The notes beneath the pieces are model-generated. The model was not told where the DNA came from and did not search any database. It saw nothing but the letters and a program-made list of their open reading frames with translations. DNA of 64,000 bases from the NCBI RefSeq assembly GCF_004519405.1, contig NZ_SGWI01000006.1, positions 405,649 to 469,648 on the forward strand. Direction: 5' to 3'. A program made the position numbers and the translations under genes. This document shows positions 27,601 through 33,113 of the stretch, piece by piece. This DNA comes from Pseudomonas sp. BCA17 (lineage in GTDB: Bacteria; Pseudomonadota; Gammaproteobacteria; Pseudomonadales; Pseudomonadaceae). Numbering within the stretch: position 1 is the first letter of the stretch; each line of letters opens with the position of its first letter.

Positions 27601-28297
27601 TTGTGCCGCTGAACACCACGCCGTTGCCGTTGACGATCATCACCGTGCCGTCGGCCTTGATCGCCCCCTGGATCTGGCTCGGCGCGGTGCTGTTGTTGAT
27701 CTTGTTGAGCACGGCCCAATCGCTGTTCTGCTGGAACTGCACGGTGGTGTCGCGGCCGACGTTGAAGGTTTGCCAGTTGAGGATGGCCTTGTCGGATGTC
27801 TGCTTGATTGACACCAGGGTCTTGCCGTTGGCGTCGGTCTGCACCGGTCCTTCGGCGTTGACGAACAGCGGCTTGCCGTCCGCGCCGATCACCACGTTCA
27901 AGCCATTGCCGCCCAGGCCGTTATGGATGGTCTGCGGCCCTGCACTGGCGTTGCCCCTCGCCGCAGCCTGCGCGGCCTGTTGCGCGGCAATCGCGGCGAC
28001 ACTGGTGTTGAGGTTCTGCAATGAGCGCTGCAACTGTTCGTTGCCGCGCTGCTGCTGGGACAACGGTGGCGGCGTGCCCGGCGTCACCACGCCCGGGCGC
28101 ACACTGCCCGCCGCCTGCGCCGTGCCCTTGGCGGCAAACCAACCCGAACTGAACGCCTGAGGCTGCGCCGCATGGGCACCACCGGCAAACACCATCAACG
28201 CGATCACCTGCGCCAGGGGCTTGAGGAGCAACACTTGACCTGCGGTGGCAGGCGCCTTGGCGGCACGGGTAGCGGATGGCTTGAGTCGGGAACGCAT
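15671..28297 (-). CDS. pdtA: giant TpsA exoprotein of the filamentous haemagglutinin/HMW type (PdtA)
   Basis: The 4,208-residue product has an extended signal peptide region (basic start, hydrophobic LLLKPLAQVIALMVFAGG, about residues 1-45). The TPS domain at about 125-280 carries the secretion signals NGLGGN and NWQTFNVG and the NKINN segment. A huge right-handed beta-helix part follows, made of short Gly/Ser/Val-rich repeats. The C-terminal third carries the large haemagglutinin-family region I recognise as DUF3739. It ends in a Pro/Glu/Gln-rich tail. The ATG at 28297 follows an AAGGA site; the frame opens one codon earlier at a GTG. PdtA should be exported through PdtB and act at the surface as an adhesin-like protein. 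Cysteines are few and lie in pairs near residues 2025 and 3020-3080. Confidence 0.93.
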   Translation of the reverse strand: MRSRLKPSATRAAKAPATAGQVLLLKPLAQVIALMVFAGGAHAAQPQAFSSGWFAAKGTAQAAGSVRPGVVTPGTPPPLSQQQRGNEQLQRSLQNLNTSVAAIAAQQAAQAAARGNASAGPQTIHNGLGGNGLNVVIGADGKPLFVNAEGPVQTDANGKTLVSIKQTSDKAILNWQTFNVGRDTTVQFQQNSDWAVLNKINNSTAPSQIQGAIKADGTVMIVNGNGVVFSGTSQVNVRNLVAAATGFTDEQFTARGLYSSGNSAPSFTQAAGNVTVERGAQIQTQVPATSTAGGGYVLLLGKEVENAGSISTARGQTVLAAGDSFVIRKGYSTDGNVTSTTRGNEVSVTGSGKASNSGLIQASTGDITLTAQQVLQNGVLLSSSSVDARGTLHLKGTGNDASVTMGEGSLSAIVLDTSNALDSQRAGLLTPSVDQTGNVVPADAYRRDQSLVEITSDGSVDFRKGSLTLATGGQVGVKAAQRSLVRDGAVIDVSGAIGVKLAMESNSVKVNIQGNEQRDAAVNRDGKALNNNDVWVDVRDLIFVPAGTNGYATDRWYTAGGLLEVGGYLGTRNHGIGEWMAQGGTVMFSGKDVVTQDGSQINLSGGTLDVQAGKVKQTWLKGPDGRLYELSSAPGDLLYSGIYKGYEDHSQRWGVTDYYYNPLIAPRERSEAGYTVGRDAGRLVISTAGAVLEGQAVGDTYQGDRQTQAAQKGLDGYLQSQKAVARGAALMVGSYVPYYVKDSAQLQYALGADATTVKNVVLGPRAPAIAAGLDLNSVLPAERASTLYLDSDALNATKLGAINIASTGSILVNGALEVAPAGDITLFGPKVEVNANLTAHSGSLQLGNVLAQITSAGRNDVTLGTRGSLTVNSGVALDTSGLWSNQLLSANDSSRLPYLNGGSVLVRSSGDVTLATGSRVDVSSGAALDARNQLVGGKGGDVTLAANANSADSRGNLALNGELIGYGVNGGGRLSVQAGKVLISDQPVAPQADTLQLGSGFFNKGFGAYDITGNEGLLVADGTQVSVTAPVYRLNDTAQNLASGADPRNALEVWTPPQYRETPTKGQLTARKGASLSLQAGTLLSTAAQMASAQVRIGQGTQINVDPGQAISLRSVGQLTVDGTLNAWGGNITLGGVSVQPTVASSVENQGHGRSIWIGEHAVLDVAARAVSAVDSLGRRYGVVGQGGNIVIGGVIDPATGIATAANVFVVVREGARLDASGTQALLDLTGAGPRMVASRGGSISLASNNGVYLDGTLVANSGGAGAAGGSLNVALEAPLYGDAANARVRQARELVVSASGSGTSLPDGGTPESVAGSLTYGHGRLTVDRVNAGGFDNLSLLSNGLVSFEGDVSLRLGQSLSLYAGAMALADGASRQASVLLAAPYVRLAGVGNNSEGTDGSVRPTVQGGVSTQGSAGRLRVEAANVLDVRDGVNFGAHAERSKALADGIDRRAFDQADLVSQGDMRFLAGTTFKTKTTLTTQADLNLTAAQIYPATGAVAEVMAGNTGLNSDFDPTRTLRIGRVGTLAPAQPYSVFGSLLLGASTIEQGGVLRAPMGALTLGVSADIVRSTKVLNLLPGSLTSVSAGGLVLPYGGTVDGVTWQYNGKQVELLGAGGTRATGNLAVGVQLAGRSLNVQQDAVLDLSGGGELLGAAFVSGRGGSTDARYNPLVQMGADGRFTLPGLATNPVYAIVPGVQPGVAPSGGEAGATQPLAGQQINIGAGVPGLPAGTYTLLPSTYALLPGAFRVELNGLAAPFASGSMRSASVMNNGSWSTEGFLSIAGSGIRDSLSSQVIVTPAAVLRRYSQYNETSYADFVRADAARLGVPRGALEADAKTLKLQLIPGQQGQGFSFDGEGRFKPAEGGFGATVAVLSGGNAIEVVADTAQASHTASMVSVRASDLNALGAARLVVGGETTVVYGQGGNFVGFDTGTTAQSVVVRQGATLAAPEVFLMTGRTSGAIEIEQGASINTLGRGKAAYDSDNGFIYRPGDRSVLAVSNGRLQMLAPTSGANGLGPGSILIGQCNPGACGGDTSLYSEGSIAFATTNRFALGDSVRYGTRHLALAVGGINVGSAEALAEAAARGVLPSGLSLNQQVLDRLLRGDTANGAPALQSLALTAGQSLNFYGSASLSTLDSSGKSLLDELLLTTPAIYGYGSASDVALIQTGTLVWGGDKTAPPAVISNGAGTGSGTLTLQARRIEFGYGRNTQPDSLANDGRMTLGFANVNLNASERISANHKGSLAVHQAQGAYEAGKGFAYSGGNLAITTPLLTGEAGSVNRISAGGTVTVTAPASGAASVDAAAIDALGAELMLSGRNVGVDTSVVLPSGKLTLSADEELTLGAASRLDLSGRKVQINDVSQYSWGGDVSLESRHGNIRQAAGALIDMSAQFNQGGLLKAVAVDDGAGQVDLQGQIRAGSSGYYDAGGTLVPYKAGGVDIRAQQMGDFAALNQRLNQGQVFGSRSFQLKQGNLVIGDELKANLVNVSVDNGSLTVVGTVDASGERVGSIRLAGKQGLSLAGSAVLDAHGTALRVDSYGKIIDAPNRAVVELNSGDGQLTLADGVRIDLRHGTAAAQGSGRGQYDGVARGTLELNAPRLNANDVAIDASGRINVQGARSIAVNAVARYTDAPLGTVPSASGQPYQVIDQNYLKQKHDLAEAFINNALNNTGLMQGKLAGLNNSRYTEAFHLRPGVEIVTQGDLVVSGDLDLSGYRYASVNPNTPKTSVYGSGEVGSLVVRAGGNINVYGSINDGFAPPPVTPDDNGWVLTPGLQGFGSDVIVPGPGVVLANGSAFPTGKTLNYPLPMQATSLAQGTVLPTLGTLDAPLTLPANTVLSAAVRDGAGNLLYAAGTLLQQPVVLAAGTQLEAGTVLAGAASLRAMTWPAGVPLPSRGAVSGGAADGVLLAGDLALKVGALIPYGTDVKLPTGTVSVPLRTVTGATARQNWAVAPMLAEGSQSWSLRLVSGADTQAADTRSIRPAFAGDLTLADTHYGIYETHDKIIIPAQPARPGGAWYWSDFAAELFGFEAGTPVQEADWGFCDEAQMCVRVNYVWSDLAELFGFVPGKPVSSADESFCDPDMCVSLGEPIPAKPEQVTIGDVKLVSPVSQHFSVLRTGTGDLDLIASGNVAMKSPYGIYTAGTSSASRAGSAAADFDRARTISADGTVLGSAAKAYEALVNESSASPYAAWYPDGGGNVLLRTGGSLTGDVWTPNTDVAAPNDGRIQLNSTNLGNWLWRQGTGNTAGVSPIPTSWWVNFGTYVKSEAGANMYFEDAAQINQLPRLVGFTGVGTLGGGNLTLDLGSDGGMQTRRGALGGRTAPRSEGLVLAVGSTGRVVDGQLLLTGGGDLDVRMGGDLNPGLEARATRPNADSLLSGDVKAETLSLNGVFTNLRGALNLQVGSLGGIALNYGGMRGDQDAKDTRAYSPYTASLGTATGGITLMLGDATASLSTRGDLVLAGTGDPGRVSTENNQAFNYNGQNYGNGATWFSLWTERTAIDLFSAGGSLTPSVQSVSLSPGGDASPLKGQNYSSTDGRFIFPSKLGVVAANGSIYLGASALGIGPQPNNPAYSLLLAPSSNGRLAMLAGDSIYASGYAVNQSGDSLASIPTPFAPAFVGRNGFSQVVDNLGSNAMLDDLSLFALRSLTDLARPAAQSEPARFYTRQGDIVGLRSGEIITFNGDRQGQVRYEAAGPVWMRAGRDIVSSGTYLGQPTMFPALRGNNGDYSGASSGNVFVHNRPEDVSVVSAGRDIVYSNFSVAGPGTLEVSAGRNLLMEDKASITSLGPVAVGDSRPGASIVLEAGVGSNGLDYLKFVTPYLDRANQAVEGVPLAGQAGKVAKTYEAELLQWLKERYAFSGDADQARAYFAGLGPEQQRIFARSVYFAEVREGGREFNLATGPRSGSFVRSRAAIDRLLPSKDVAGNPIVYDGDITLYGGAGVHTRFGGDIQMLTPGGQQVFGIEGSAPPASAGVITQGAGDIQLYAQGSILLGQSRIMTTFGGSILAWSDSGDINAGRGSKTTVLYTPPKRVYDTWGNVTLSPNVPSSGAGIATLAPIAEVPAGDIDLLAPAGTIDAGEAGIRVSGNVNIAALRVVNAANIQTQGKSSGVPVTAAVNTGAMTSASAAGAAASQAAEDAARSQQAAAKQGRASIVTVEVLGFGTEPVPREPEPQQKTSAYNPNSPVQVLGAGPLSEQAQARLTDEERRQINL

Positions 28298-28454
28298 CAC
28301 TTACAGGTCCTTTTGACGGGGCAGGCGAACGACGGCGCGCAAACACAGCGCGGGCACGTGCAGTGGTTATTGCTTAAGGCGGTTGCCGGAGGGCGCGACC
28401 GAACTGTTGTCACACAATGTTCATGCGTTGCGGTTCAACTGGTTCGCTGGGCTG

Positions 28455-28494
28455 GAAAACGACAAAACCGGCAATGACACGAAGTCATTGCCGG
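28455..28494 (-). terminator. intrinsic terminator of the DING protein gene
   Basis: On the - strand a perfect 11-bp stem CCGGCAATGAC/GTCATTGCCGG (arms 28484-28494 and 28468-28478) with a 5-nt loop is followed by TTTTGTCGTTTT. It lies 30 nt past the DING gene stop, so pdtA probably has its own promoter in the remaining 28298-28454. Confidence 0.85.
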
Positions 28495-28523
28495 CTGTGG
28501 GCCAACCCTGTCGAGACGGGGTC

Positions 28524-29696
28524 TTACTGCGGACGACCAATACCGTTGCAGGTGTTGGTGTCGCCCAGGCGCAAGGCGCTGGTGGTGGCATAGAAGTTGT
28601 CGTAGACAGCTTTCTGCCAGGTAGTGGACAGCGGGATGAAGGAGTGGCTGCTGATGGCCGAATTGTTCAGACCGGTGTAGTGACGGTTCAGGAATACGCG
28701 AATACGCGCGGTATCAGTGGTGTCTTTGTAGCACTGGCTGAAGACCAGGTTGGTGTAGCCCACAATCGGGTAACCCACGCTTGGGTTGGCGAACGTAGGA
28801 ACCCACTTCAACGGGTCCTTGGCGTCATTGCTGCCAAGCGCCGGCGGAGCCACGGTATCGAGGCTGGCTTGAACGTTGACTTCGGTCGGCAGGTAACCGT
28901 TCACCGAAGCCACTTTGGTAGCGTCGTTGAACTGAGCGTAGTCGGGGCTGACGTAACCGATGGCACCGTTGTTGCCGGCGACTGCACTGGCAACACCGCC
29001 GCTGCCGGTGACCGCGATGTAGCTGGAGCCGGCCGGTGCGTTGGAGACTGGGTCAAAGCCGACGGCGGTCGCGAAGCTGTTGCTCACAGTCGGTACCGAA
29101 GCAGGTTTCACCGCCTTGAGGTGGTTGGTGAAGATCTCGGTGGTGCCGCTGGTTTCCTGGCGATAAACCACTTTGATCTGCAGGTTTGGACCGGCAGCGC
29201 CGTTGAACTGCACTTGGTTCCAGTTGGTGATTTTGCCGGCAAAGATATCAGCCAGTTGGGCGCTGGTGAGCTTCAGCGAGGTTTGACCGTCGATGTGATA
29301 AGGCACAGTCACCGAAGTGGCTTCGGCCGGGATTTGAATCAGCGGGCCGTAGGCAGTGCGGCCGTTAACGGCGTCGGCATTGTAGGCAGCCAGTTCCGCG
29401 GCACTGACTACCGAATCGCTGCCTGCATAATCAACGTTGATGCCGGCGGCCAATTTCAGCTTGGTCGAATCATTACCGAAGAACGCCTTCTTGCCATCGC
29501 CGCTGCCTACGCCGATGTAAGGGCTGAAACCTGGAACAGTGGCAGACAGAATGCCGGTAGCCGTCGTGGATGTCGCAGTGCTGCCGTAGAGTTTTTCCGG
29601 CAGGGTGGCGCCGCCGCCGACCACGGCAGCCATGGATTGGGCCGAAGCCAGTGCTGCAACCACCAAAGAGGCCGCGATCATAGTGCGCTTAAACAT
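28524..29696 (-). CDS. lapA: DING/PstS-like secreted protein, LapA-type alkaline phosphatase candidate
   Basis: The 390-residue protein has a signal peptide ending near SMA-AVV and then the DING-family start VVGGGATLPEKLYG, in which VV replaces the DIN of the eponymous motif. The rest has the two-lobe PstS fold: GVGSGDGKKAFFGNDS, DYAGSDSVVSAAEL, the IFAGKITNWNQV segment and RQETSGTTEIFTNHL match phosphate-binding-protein motifs. An AAGGAG site supports the ATG at 29696. It lies directly after hxcS, as PA0688 (lapA) does. LapA is a phosphatase sent out by Hxc. Activity here is inferred from that context; a pure phosphate-binding role is the alternative. P. aeruginosa has two such genes in a row; only one is present here. 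Confidence 0.82.
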   Translation of the reverse strand: MFKRTMIAASLVVAALASAQSMAAVVGGGATLPEKLYGSTATSTTATGILSATVPGFSPYIGVGSGDGKKAFFGNDSTKLKLAAGINVDYAGSDSVVSAAELAAYNADAVNGRTAYGPLIQIPAEATSVTVPYHIDGQTSLKLTSAQLADIFAGKITNWNQVQFNGAAGPNLQIKVVYRQETSGTTEIFTNHLKAVKPASVPTVSNSFATAVGFDPVSNAPAGSSYIAVTGSGGVASAVAGNNGAIGYVSPDYAQFNDATKVASVNGYLPTEVNVQASLDTVAPPALGSNDAKDPLKWVPTFANPSVGYPIVGYTNLVFSQCYKDTTDTARIRVFLNRHYTGLNNSAISSHSFIPLSTTWQKAVYDNFYATTSALRLGDTNTCNGIGRPQ

Positions 29697-30035
29697 GAAG
29701 AATCTCCTTTCGTCGTGTTCGTACGTTTTGGGGTAGATGGCTCTTGCATGACGCCATGGCTTCGATCCCAAGCCGTGTACCGGGGGTGGCGAGGGCTGAG
29801 GCCATGGGTAGGAAATTTCGCAGCATCCGATGACAGCTGAGGGAAAAAACCTCGGGAGGAAGCGCTTGATTTTGAAAAAGATTCTCGGGTGTTTCGGTCA
29901 TCATTCCGAACGGTTTTGACGCAGGTGACAGCGGGGTTTCAACGCGTTATTTCAGCCCAGGGCTGCAGGCGGCACAGGCCGTGCGGCAAGGGCTGGAAAA
30001 TGACAGAACGAGGAACCCGAGGTCGCTCGGGTGGC
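29697..30035. other. hxcS-DING gene intergenic region
   Basis: This 339-bp gap has no coding sign. A perfect 6-bp hairpin CCCGAG-GTCG-CTCGGG lies at 30016-30031 just after the hxcS stop and may weakly end transcription. Isolated CTGTCA sequences occur on the - strand near 29831-29836, 29927-29932 and 30001-30006, but none is paired at the 11-bp spacing of a Pho box. The DING promoter should lie here. Confidence 0.4.
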
Positions 30036-31247
30036 CTAGGTCACCAGTTGGTTGATTTCAATGATCGGCAACAGCACCGCCATCACAATCACCAGCACCA
30101 CCGCGCCCATCACGACGATCATCAAGGGCTCCAGTAACGCTGTCATGCCCATGGCGCGGCGTTCGATATCCCGGGACAAGGTTTGTGCCGCGCGCTCGAG
30201 CATCGGCGGCAGTGAGCCGGTTTTTTCGCCGCTGGCGATCAGGTGGATCAGTACCGGCGGGAAAACTTTTTCCAGCGCCAGCGCCGGCGCCAGGTTGGCC
30301 CCTTCGCGCACCTTGGCCGTGGCTTCGTTGACGCACTGGCTCAAGCGATCATTCGATAACGTCTGGCGCGCGGCCTCCAGCGCGCGTAGCAACGGCACTC
30401 CGGCACCGCCGAGGATCGCCAGGGTCGAGGCGAACCGCGCGGTATTCAGGCCCAGTACGAAGCGCCCGATCAGCGGCAGGCGCAGCACCCGGCTGTGCCA
30501 GTTCAGGCGCGCCACAGGGTTGCGCAAATACAGGCGCCAGCCCCAGAAGCCACCGACGATCCCGGCAAAACACAACCAGCCCCAGGCCCGTATAAAGTCG
30601 CTGGCGTTGAGCATGGCCAGGGTCAGGCCCGGCAAGTCCTGGCGCGCCTGGGAAAACGCGCTGACCACCTGGGGCACCACGTAGCTCAACAGGAAAATCA
30701 CGATGCCAATGGACACCAGGCCGACCACGCCGGGGTAGATGAATGCGGTCATGATCTTGCCACGCAGGTTGTTACGCTCTTCGATGTAGTCGGCCAACCG
30801 CTCCATCACCTGGGCCAGGTCGCCAGACTCCTCCCCTGCTGCAATCAACGCACGGTAGATCGACGGAAAATCCCGCGGTCGCGCCGCCAGCGCATCGGCC
30901 AGGCGCATACCAGCGCGAACATCGGTACGTACGGCGCTGAGGGTATGGGCGATGTGCTTTTTCTCGGCCTGCTCCACCGTTGCGCTCAAGGCCGCTTCCA
31001 ACGGCAGGCTGGCGCCCAACAGGCTTGCCAGCTGGCGCGTGGCCCAGGCCAGGTCGTTGTCCGACAGCTTGGCGCTGAACAGGCTGCCGCCGGCCGCCGC
31101 TTGTTGATTGCCCTCAATCTGCACCAACAATGCTGTCAAGCCTCGCCCCCGCAAGCTGGCGAATGCAGCACTCTGGCTGTCGGCCTCGACGTGCCCGGCT
31201 TCGACCTTGCCGCTGGCGTCGGCGGCCTCATAGCGATAGCGATTCAT
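30036..31247 (-). CDS. hxcS: type II secretion inner-membrane platform protein GspF (HxcS)
   Basis: The 403-residue product has the GspF fold: two homologous cytoplasmic helical domains (about 65-190 and 265-390), each followed by membrane helices (FLLSYVVPQVVSAFSQARQ, ILGGAGVPLLRALEAARQTL, LLEPLMIVVMGAVVLVIVMA). GspF is the platform through which the GspE ATPase drives pseudopilus assembly. Its ATG overlaps the hxcR stop (ATGA), so translation is coupled. Confidence 0.93.
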   Translation of the reverse strand: MNRYRYEAADASGKVEAGHVEADSQSAAFASLRGRGLTALLVQIEGNQQAAAGGSLFSAKLSDNDLAWATRQLASLLGASLPLEAALSATVEQAEKKHIAHTLSAVRTDVRAGMRLADALAARPRDFPSIYRALIAAGEESGDLAQVMERLADYIEERNNLRGKIMTAFIYPGVVGLVSIGIVIFLLSYVVPQVVSAFSQARQDLPGLTLAMLNASDFIRAWGWLCFAGIVGGFWGWRLYLRNPVARLNWHSRVLRLPLIGRFVLGLNTARFASTLAILGGAGVPLLRALEAARQTLSNDRLSQCVNEATAKVREGANLAPALALEKVFPPVLIHLIASGEKTGSLPPMLERAAQTLSRDIERRAMGMTALLEPLMIVVMGAVVLVIVMAVLLPIIEINQLVT

Positions 31248-32665
31248 CAGGCGTCCCGTGTCACGCGCAGGATTTCTTCGGGCGCGGTGGCACCGCTGCG
31301 CACCCAGCGCTCGCCATCTTCACGCATGCTGAACATCCCGGCACGCCGGGCGGCCAGGCGCAGGTCCTGCTCGCCGGCACCCTGGTGGATCAGGCTGCGC
31401 ACGTCGTCATCGACACAGAACAATTCATGGATACCGGTACGCCCGCTGTAGCCGATCTGGTTGCACTGCGCACACCCCACCGGGCGCCAGGTGCCGGGCG
31501 CGGCCGGATCCTCCTGCTTGCAATGGGGGCACAGGCGACGCACCAGGCGTTGCGCCAATACGCCGAGCAGGGACGACGCCAACAGGAACGGTTGCACGCC
31601 CATGTCGATCAAACGGTTGACCGCCGACACTGCGTCATTGGTGTGCAGCGTGGCGAGCACCAAATGGCCGGTGAGCGAGGCTTGCACGGCGATTTGCGCG
31701 GTCTCCAGGTCACGGATTTCACCGATCATGATGATGTCCGGGTCCTGCCGCAGAATCGCGCGCAAGGCCAGGCCGAAAGTCATGTCGATCTTGGCGTTCA
31801 CCTGAATCTGGCTGATGCCCGGCAGGTCATACTCCACCGGGTCCTCCACGGTGAGGATATTACTGGTACTTGCATCCAGCCGCGCCAGGGCGGCGTACAG
31901 GCTGGTGGTCTTGCCGCTGCCGGTAGGCCCGGTGACCAGCACGATGCCGTGGGGCTGGCGGATCAATGTATCGAGGCGCGCCAGCAGTTGCGGGTCCATG
32001 CCCAGGGTTTCCAGTTGCAGGCGCCCGGCCTGCTTGTCGAGTAAACGCATCACCACTCGCTCGCCATGCCCGGTGGGCACCGTCGACACCCGGATATCAA
32101 TCGGCCGCCCGGCCACACGCAAGGCAATGCGGCCGTCCTGGGGCAAGCGTTTTTCGGCGATATCGAGCTGCGCCATGATCTTGATCCGTGACACCAGCGC
32201 GCCATGCAGCGCCTTGCGCGGCGACACTACATCCCGCAGGGTGCCGTCGACGCGGTAGCGCACCACGGAATGGGTTTCGTAGGGCTCGATATGGATATCA
32301 CTGGCTTCGTCACGGGCGGCCTGGGTGAGCAAGGCGTTAATCATGCGAATCACCGGCGCGCCGTCCTGGGTGTCGAGCAGGTCGGTAATCTCGGGCATGT
32401 CTTGCATCAGGCGGTCGAGGTCCACCTCATTTTCAGCGGCGCCGACGACCGCGGCGGCGCTGCCGGTGTCGGCGTAGGCACTGGCGAGCAGGCCGTCGAG
32501 TTCGTCGTCGCGAACCTGTTCGAGCTGGGCCTGGCCGAATTGGCGGTGGACTTCACTGATGGACCAGCCGGGGGTCGAGGGACATACGGTCAAGAGCATG
32601 CCCTGCTCGCTGGGGCGCAGGAGGATGCGTTGGGATTTGGCCCAGGCGTAGGGAAGCAGGCTCAT
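31247..32665 (-). CDS. hxcR: type II secretion ATPase GspE (HxcR)
   Basis: The 472-residue protein powers pseudopilus assembly from the cytoplasmic side. It has the N-terminal GspE domain, Walker A GPTGSGKTTSLY at about residue 235, the Asp box, Walker B IIMIGEIRDLETAQ, the His box GHLVLATLHTNDA, and the metal-binding four-cysteine motif CPHCKQ...CAQC near residue 395. The ATG at 32665 has no good ribosome binding site, and the long repeat copy C separates it from hxcQ, so its translation signals may have been altered by that insertion. Confidence 0.93.
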   Translation of the reverse strand: MSLLPYAWAKSQRILLRPSEQGMLLTVCPSTPGWSISEVHRQFGQAQLEQVRDDELDGLLASAYADTGSAAAVVGAAENEVDLDRLMQDMPEITDLLDTQDGAPVIRMINALLTQAARDEASDIHIEPYETHSVVRYRVDGTLRDVVSPRKALHGALVSRIKIMAQLDIAEKRLPQDGRIALRVAGRPIDIRVSTVPTGHGERVVMRLLDKQAGRLQLETLGMDPQLLARLDTLIRQPHGIVLVTGPTGSGKTTSLYAALARLDASTSNILTVEDPVEYDLPGISQIQVNAKIDMTFGLALRAILRQDPDIIMIGEIRDLETAQIAVQASLTGHLVLATLHTNDAVSAVNRLIDMGVQPFLLASSLLGVLAQRLVRRLCPHCKQEDPAAPGTWRPVGCAQCNQIGYSGRTGIHELFCVDDDVRSLIHQGAGEQDLRLAARRAGMFSMREDGERWVRSGATAPEEILRVTRDA

Positions 32666-33113
32666 TGGATTGACTCGCTTGCGCTGGCTTTAGATAGACC
32701 GAATACATATCCGTCGCTGCGCTCACGGCCACTTATGACCGCCCCATCGCAGCCAAGCCCCCTCCCACATGTAAACCTCGATATGTCAGGAAAATAGCCA
32801 CCTGCCCTTGATCTGTCTTTTGATCTGGCTTTTGATCTTAAGCGCCCCATAAAACCACGCTGGCCGAACGCAGGCTTGAATCCGTGGGTAACCCGGCAGG
32901 ACGCCGGGTTAGCCGTCCTGGGCCAGGGATGGCCCATGACGGCGGCCCACGGATTCAAGCCGGAGTGAGGGCATGCCGAGCCCAGGCGAGGCACCGAGTG
33001 GTGGGGCAAGGACCTTTTGGTTACTTTTGGGTCCCTCCAAAAGTGACCCGCTGTAAGAGCGGAACCATCAGCGGCCGTTACCGAAAAAACGGATATGTAC
33101 ACAACCAAAGATC
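32666..33113. repeat. long dispersed repeat, copy C, inside the hxc operon
   Basis: About 32820-33100 is the same element as copies A and B in reverse orientation; its hairpin arms are 32873-32888 and 32946-32961 and match copy A. Between it and hxcR (32690-32790) lies another fragment with CATATCCGT and AAGCCCCCTCCCACAT, of the REP-like type. The block separates hxcQ from hxcR, whereas the other leftward hxc genes touch or nearly touch. No gene is visible here. Confidence 0.85.

Noticed and set aside
24971..27811. 946-codon open frame on the + strand
   Set aside because: It lies fully antisense to pdtA, has no ribosome binding site and reads as Gln/His/Arg-rich shadow of the GC-rich repeats.
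28298..28454. Possible Pho box TTGTCAC-ACAA-TGTTCAT before pdtA
   Set aside because: Matches are weak and the orientation is opposite to pdtA.
29697..30035. Pho boxes before the DING gene
   Set aside because: Single CTGTCA sequences occur, but none has a second half-site 11 bp away in the right orientation, so I do not call a PhoB site.
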